Shown here: positions 4,958-7,186 of the stretch, one piece after another
Position numbering within the stretch: the stretch's first letter is position 1
Layout of the letters: every line of letters starts with the position of its first letter
Source of the DNA: Methanocorpusculum sp.
Lineage (GTDB): Archaea; Halobacteriota; Methanomicrobia; Methanomicrobiales; Methanocorpusculaceae
Assembly: GCA_029986975.1 (NCBI GenBank)
Contig: DALTWR010000046.1
Span: 1 to 7,186 of the forward strand
DNA: 7,186 nucleotides
Reading direction: 5' to 3'
Program-made: the position numbers and the translations under genes
Notes under the pieces: generated by a model
Told to the model about the DNA's origin: nothing
The model's database searches: none
What the model saw: only the letters and a program-made list of their open reading frames with translations

Positions 4958-6331
4958 TTATCTGCCGAGCGAGAATAAATCAGTTTCGTTTTTCAAAAAA
5001 TGGTTAGAGAAAAGCAACCGCAATATTGTAGATAAAAATAGCAAGAATACATGCGGGCAGAAGTATTTAAGCATTATCATAAACACTTTCGGATGCTTCA
5101 GGCAAGCCTCATCCAGGATAACAGATTTTTTGAGGCAGTAGCCCATCAGGATACAGGTAAGAAGTGCTGTTACCGGCAGAAGAATATTTCCCACCGTAAA
5201 GTCGAAGATTTCAAAGATATGGCGTCCGCCAAGCTGCATCCATGACAATGGACCATATCCGAGCGAGATAAACGCCCCGATGCCGAAAAGTGCTGCCGTC
5301 ATAATGCCGACTCCTGCTTTACGCGGCACAGAGAAACGGTCATGGAGGGCAGTAATAATGACCTCCGAGAAGATTACAACCGGAGCAAGAGCTGAAAGCG
5401 ACAAAAGAAGGAAGAACAGCGCACCAAGAATTGGTCCGCCTGTATGGGACATAGCATCAAAAATCAGCGGCAGAGACTCAAAGACCGTACCCGTTCCTAA
5501 AATCGCCGGATTTCCGTTCGTACAGATGTAGCTTGCGGGAATGATAAGAGAGCCGGCAAGAAACGCTACAAAGAAGGTAAGACCAAGGGTCTTTATCGAT
5601 GAAGAAGAAATGTTCTCATTTTTGTTCATATATGAACCGAGTGTTACAATCACGCCGAACCCGACAGATAATGAGTAGAAAACCTGACCCATAGCTGCCA
5701 GAATCGTTTCCGGCTTAAATGTGGAAAAGTCAGGCATTAAGTAGTAATATAATCCGTCAAGCGCTCCGGGGAGAGTGAGACAAAATATCGTAAGACCTAT
5801 CAGGAGGAAAATTACTGCAGGCATTACAACCTTACAGAACCGTTCAATTCCTTTTCTAAGCCCGAAAAGACCGACAATTCCGCAGATGATTACAAATCCG
5901 GCAAGCCAGAGGAGAGGCTCAAGGACTTCTGCAGAATATGCTGTATAGTATGTCGGGTCAAGCAGTTCTGCGCCATGCCCTGTGATATACATGAAACCAT
6001 ACTTGACACTTTCAGAACCTATAATCGAATAGTACGGCATCGTAAAAAGAATTGCCAGGATAGAAAAGAGTCCTAAAAATCCGAACTTCGGATGCAGATT
6101 TTTAAACGCACCAAGAACTCCGGTCTGTGTCTTTCTGCCTATGGAAAATTCAGTTATCAGAAGCGGCAGACCTAAGGCAATCATCAATACAAAATAGCAG
6201 AGAATAAAAATGCCGCCGCCGTTTTGTCCGGTCAGATACGGAAACCGCCACAGACTGCCGAGACCCACAACAGCGCCCGCTGCTGTGAGAAGCAGACCAA
6301 GCTTTCCTGAAAACGATTCCCGTGATGCCAT
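4958..6331 (-). CDS. NSS (SNF) family transporter with altered sodium-site residues
   Basis: This is a 457-residue integral membrane protein of the neurotransmitter:sodium symporter family, whose prokaryotic members take up amino acids. Helix 1 carries the signature GLGSLWRFPYLTGQNGGG (23-40). Helix 3 has the substrate-site Tyr (about Y101), helix 6 has YSLSVGFG (219-226), and NILLP (382-386) leads into helix 11. Hydrophobic segments fit 11-12 helices. Aligned by eye to LeuT, sodium ligand Asn27 is Ser26, Thr254 is Ser220, and the helix 8 pair Thr354-Ser355 is Ala316-Pro317, so coupling may differ from standard sodium symport. The substrate cannot be told. A TATA-like element about 32 bases upstream suggests its own promoter, although the Lhr gene ends only 52 bases before it with no obvious terminator. 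Confidence 0.9.
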   Translation of the reverse strand: MASRESFSGKLGLLLTAAGAVVGLGSLWRFPYLTGQNGGGIFILCYFVLMIALGLPLLITEFSIGRKTQTGVLGAFKNLHPKFGFLGLFSILAILFTMPYYSIIGSESVKYGFMYITGHGAELLDPTYYTAYSAEVLEPLLWLAGFVIICGIVGLFGLRKGIERFCKVVMPAVIFLLIGLTIFCLTLPGALDGLYYYLMPDFSTFKPETILAAMGQVFYSLSVGFGVIVTLGSYMNKNENISSSSIKTLGLTFFVAFLAGSLIIPASYICTNGNPAILGTGTVFESLPLIFDAMSHTGGPILGALFFLLLSLSALAPVVIFSEVIITALHDRFSVPRKAGVGIMTAALFGIGAFISLGYGPLSWMQLGGRHIFEIFDFTVGNILLPVTALLTCILMGYCLKKSVILDEACLKHPKVFMIMLKYFCPHVFLLFLSTILRLLFSNHFLKNETDLFSLGR

Positions 6332-6358
6332 AAAGAGGATTAGTATAGGTTTTTCTCT

Positions 6359-6368
6359 GAATTAAAGT
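6359..6368 (-). promoter_or_regulatory. Weak TATA-like box before the NSS transporter
   Basis: The minus strand reads ACTTTAATTC, centred about 32 bases before the ATG at 6331, giving a leader of only a few bases. The match to box A is imperfect, and readthrough from the helicase gene is an alternative. Confidence 0.27.
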
Positions 6369-6383
6369 CTTGGATAAGACAGG

Positions 6384-7186
6384 TTACTTCCAGTACTGAT
6401 GTGTCTGAACAAAACGCCGTTCCGCTTTTAAAATCTCACGGTAGAAGTTATCCCCTTTCGCAAACGTAGAAAGAATCCGGGCAGCAGCATCGGGACCTAC
6501 TCCCCTTCCCGAAAGAGCGATGATTGTTTCTTTTCCGCCGGATAACACCATATTTGCATTCTTCATCATCCGCTTCTGTGCTTCCGCTTCTTCTGATGTG
6601 AGCTTTGCTTTTCTGAGAGCTAAGAACTGCTGCTCTTCGTAGGGCTTTAAAACGGCTATCAGTTTTGCGCCGCACAAGGGACAGACCGGATGGTCTTGTA
6701 CACGGCCTGTTTTCGTGCGGGAATGCCATTTTTTACAGTGCATACAGGCAAGAACAACATCGGTTTCTGCAAGACGATGCTTAACTGATTCTAAGATAGC
6801 CTGATCTTCGCCCGGAGGCGTTACTAAATCACGCTCGGAAAAAAGACCAAGCGCACCAATCACTGAAAGCCTGCTGCACCGTGTTTCCATCTCATGATCT
6901 CTAAGGCGGCGCACAACCTCTTTTGCCCCTTCTGCATCCATGCTCGAAAAGAACAGTTCGCGGAATGCTTCCTGTTCAACGACTGTGCCGTCAAATAAAT
7001 CAAGCAGACGGTTCATACTGATTTTTTCATAATCTGCATCGGAATCAATCGCCCCGAACTTCTTTGCCGCCTGAACAAGCCGCCATTTGTAAAGCGAAGT
7101 CTTCTTCAAAGCAAGTTTCAGCACGCCTTCAACATGCTCCGGGTCGAGTGAGAGAAGCGTTTCTTCAACATCAGATGCGCCAAGAT
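6384..7186 (-). CDS. lhr: Lhr-type superfamily 2 helicase, C-terminal part (5' end beyond the window)
   Basis: The frame is open to the window edge, and the GTG at 7124 is an internal valine, so only about the last 267 residues are seen. Archaeal Lhr proteins are large ATP-dependent DNA translocases/helicases linked to DNA repair. The visible part lacks the helicase motors but shows the typical tail. A helical region reads YKWRLVQAAKKFGAI, LLDLFDGTVVEQEAFRELFF and MDAEGAKEVVRRL. A zinc ribbon follows, CMHC paired with CPLC (codons near 6746, 6737, 6683 and 6674). A glycine turn, LSGRGVGPDAAARIL, resembles a helix-hairpin-helix DNA-binding element. The protein ends QTHQYWK. The family call rests on recall of the euryarchaeal Lhr C-terminus; another large helicase with the same tail is the main alternative. 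Confidence 0.78.
   Translation of the reverse strand, partial: LGASDVEETLLSLDPEHVEGVLKLALKKTSLYKWRLVQAAKKFGAIDSDADYEKISMNRLLDLFDGTVVEQEAFRELFFSSMDAEGAKEVVRRLRDHEMETRCSRLSVIGALGLFSERDLVTPPGEDQAILESVKHRLAETDVVLACMHCKKWHSRTKTGRVQDHPVCPLCGAKLIAVLKPYEEQQFLALRKAKLTSEEAEAQKRMMKNANMVLSGGKETIIALSGRGVGPDAAARILSTFAKGDNFYREILKAERRFVQTHQYWK

Noticed and set aside
6448..6729. 93-codon minus-strand ORF within the helicase gene
   Set aside because: It is an out-of-frame shadow; the main frame carries the zinc ribbon and the Lhr-like tail.
7122..7124. GTG as start of the Lhr fragment
   Set aside because: The frame continues to the window edge with sensible helicase-tail residues (TLLSLDPEHVEGV).

Overview
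The window looks like chromosome of a methanogenic euryarchaeon, most likely Methanomicrobiales and possibly close to Methanocorpusculum. This rests on gene content: an amino-acid-kinase-fold protein of the methanofuran pathway type (MfnE-like), an archaeal-type EF-1 beta paired with an eight-cysteine zinc micro-protein, an archaeal Lhr helicase end, and archaeal TATA boxes with very short leaders. The genus is an inference; no rRNA gene is present to confirm it.

Layout. (1) Positions 1-1295, plus strand: the 3' part of a long coiled-coil protein with a 42-residue tandem repeat and a C-terminal RmuC-like PD-(D/E)XK domain; its 5' end lies outside. (2) 1296-1741: a gap without a conventional gene but full of structure. 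It holds an unlisted 28-codon minus-strand ORF with a near-perfect Shine-Dalgarno, encoding one hydrophobic helix with a basic tail. A perfect 14-bp inverted repeat makes its start region complementary to a sequence about 150 bases downstream on the same strand. That complement follows a TATA box and precedes a strong hairpin, as a small antisense RNA would. The arrangement resembles a bacterial type I toxin-antitoxin locus and is the most interesting part of the window. (3) 1742-3424, minus: an exported, C-terminally anchored phospholipase D-superfamily protein with two complete HKD motifs and a lamin-tail-like N-terminal domain. (4) 3464-4450, plus: MfnE-like kinase, then the zinc micro-protein and EF-1 beta, closed by a hairpin/oligo-T terminator. 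(5) 4638-6331, minus: an NSS-family transporter followed 8 bases later by a three-helix membrane protein. The transporter has lost several residues that bind sodium in LeuT. (6) 6384-7186, minus: the C-terminal end of an Lhr-type helicase with a zinc ribbon, cut by the window edge.

How they work together. The zinc protein and EF-1 beta form a translation-related pair with their own promoter, whose TATA box overlaps the kinase stop codon. The transporter and the small membrane protein probably form a two-gene unit. The PLD gene and the kinase diverge from a 39-base region in which each has a TATA box. I found no rRNA, tRNA, CRISPR array or intact insertion sequence.
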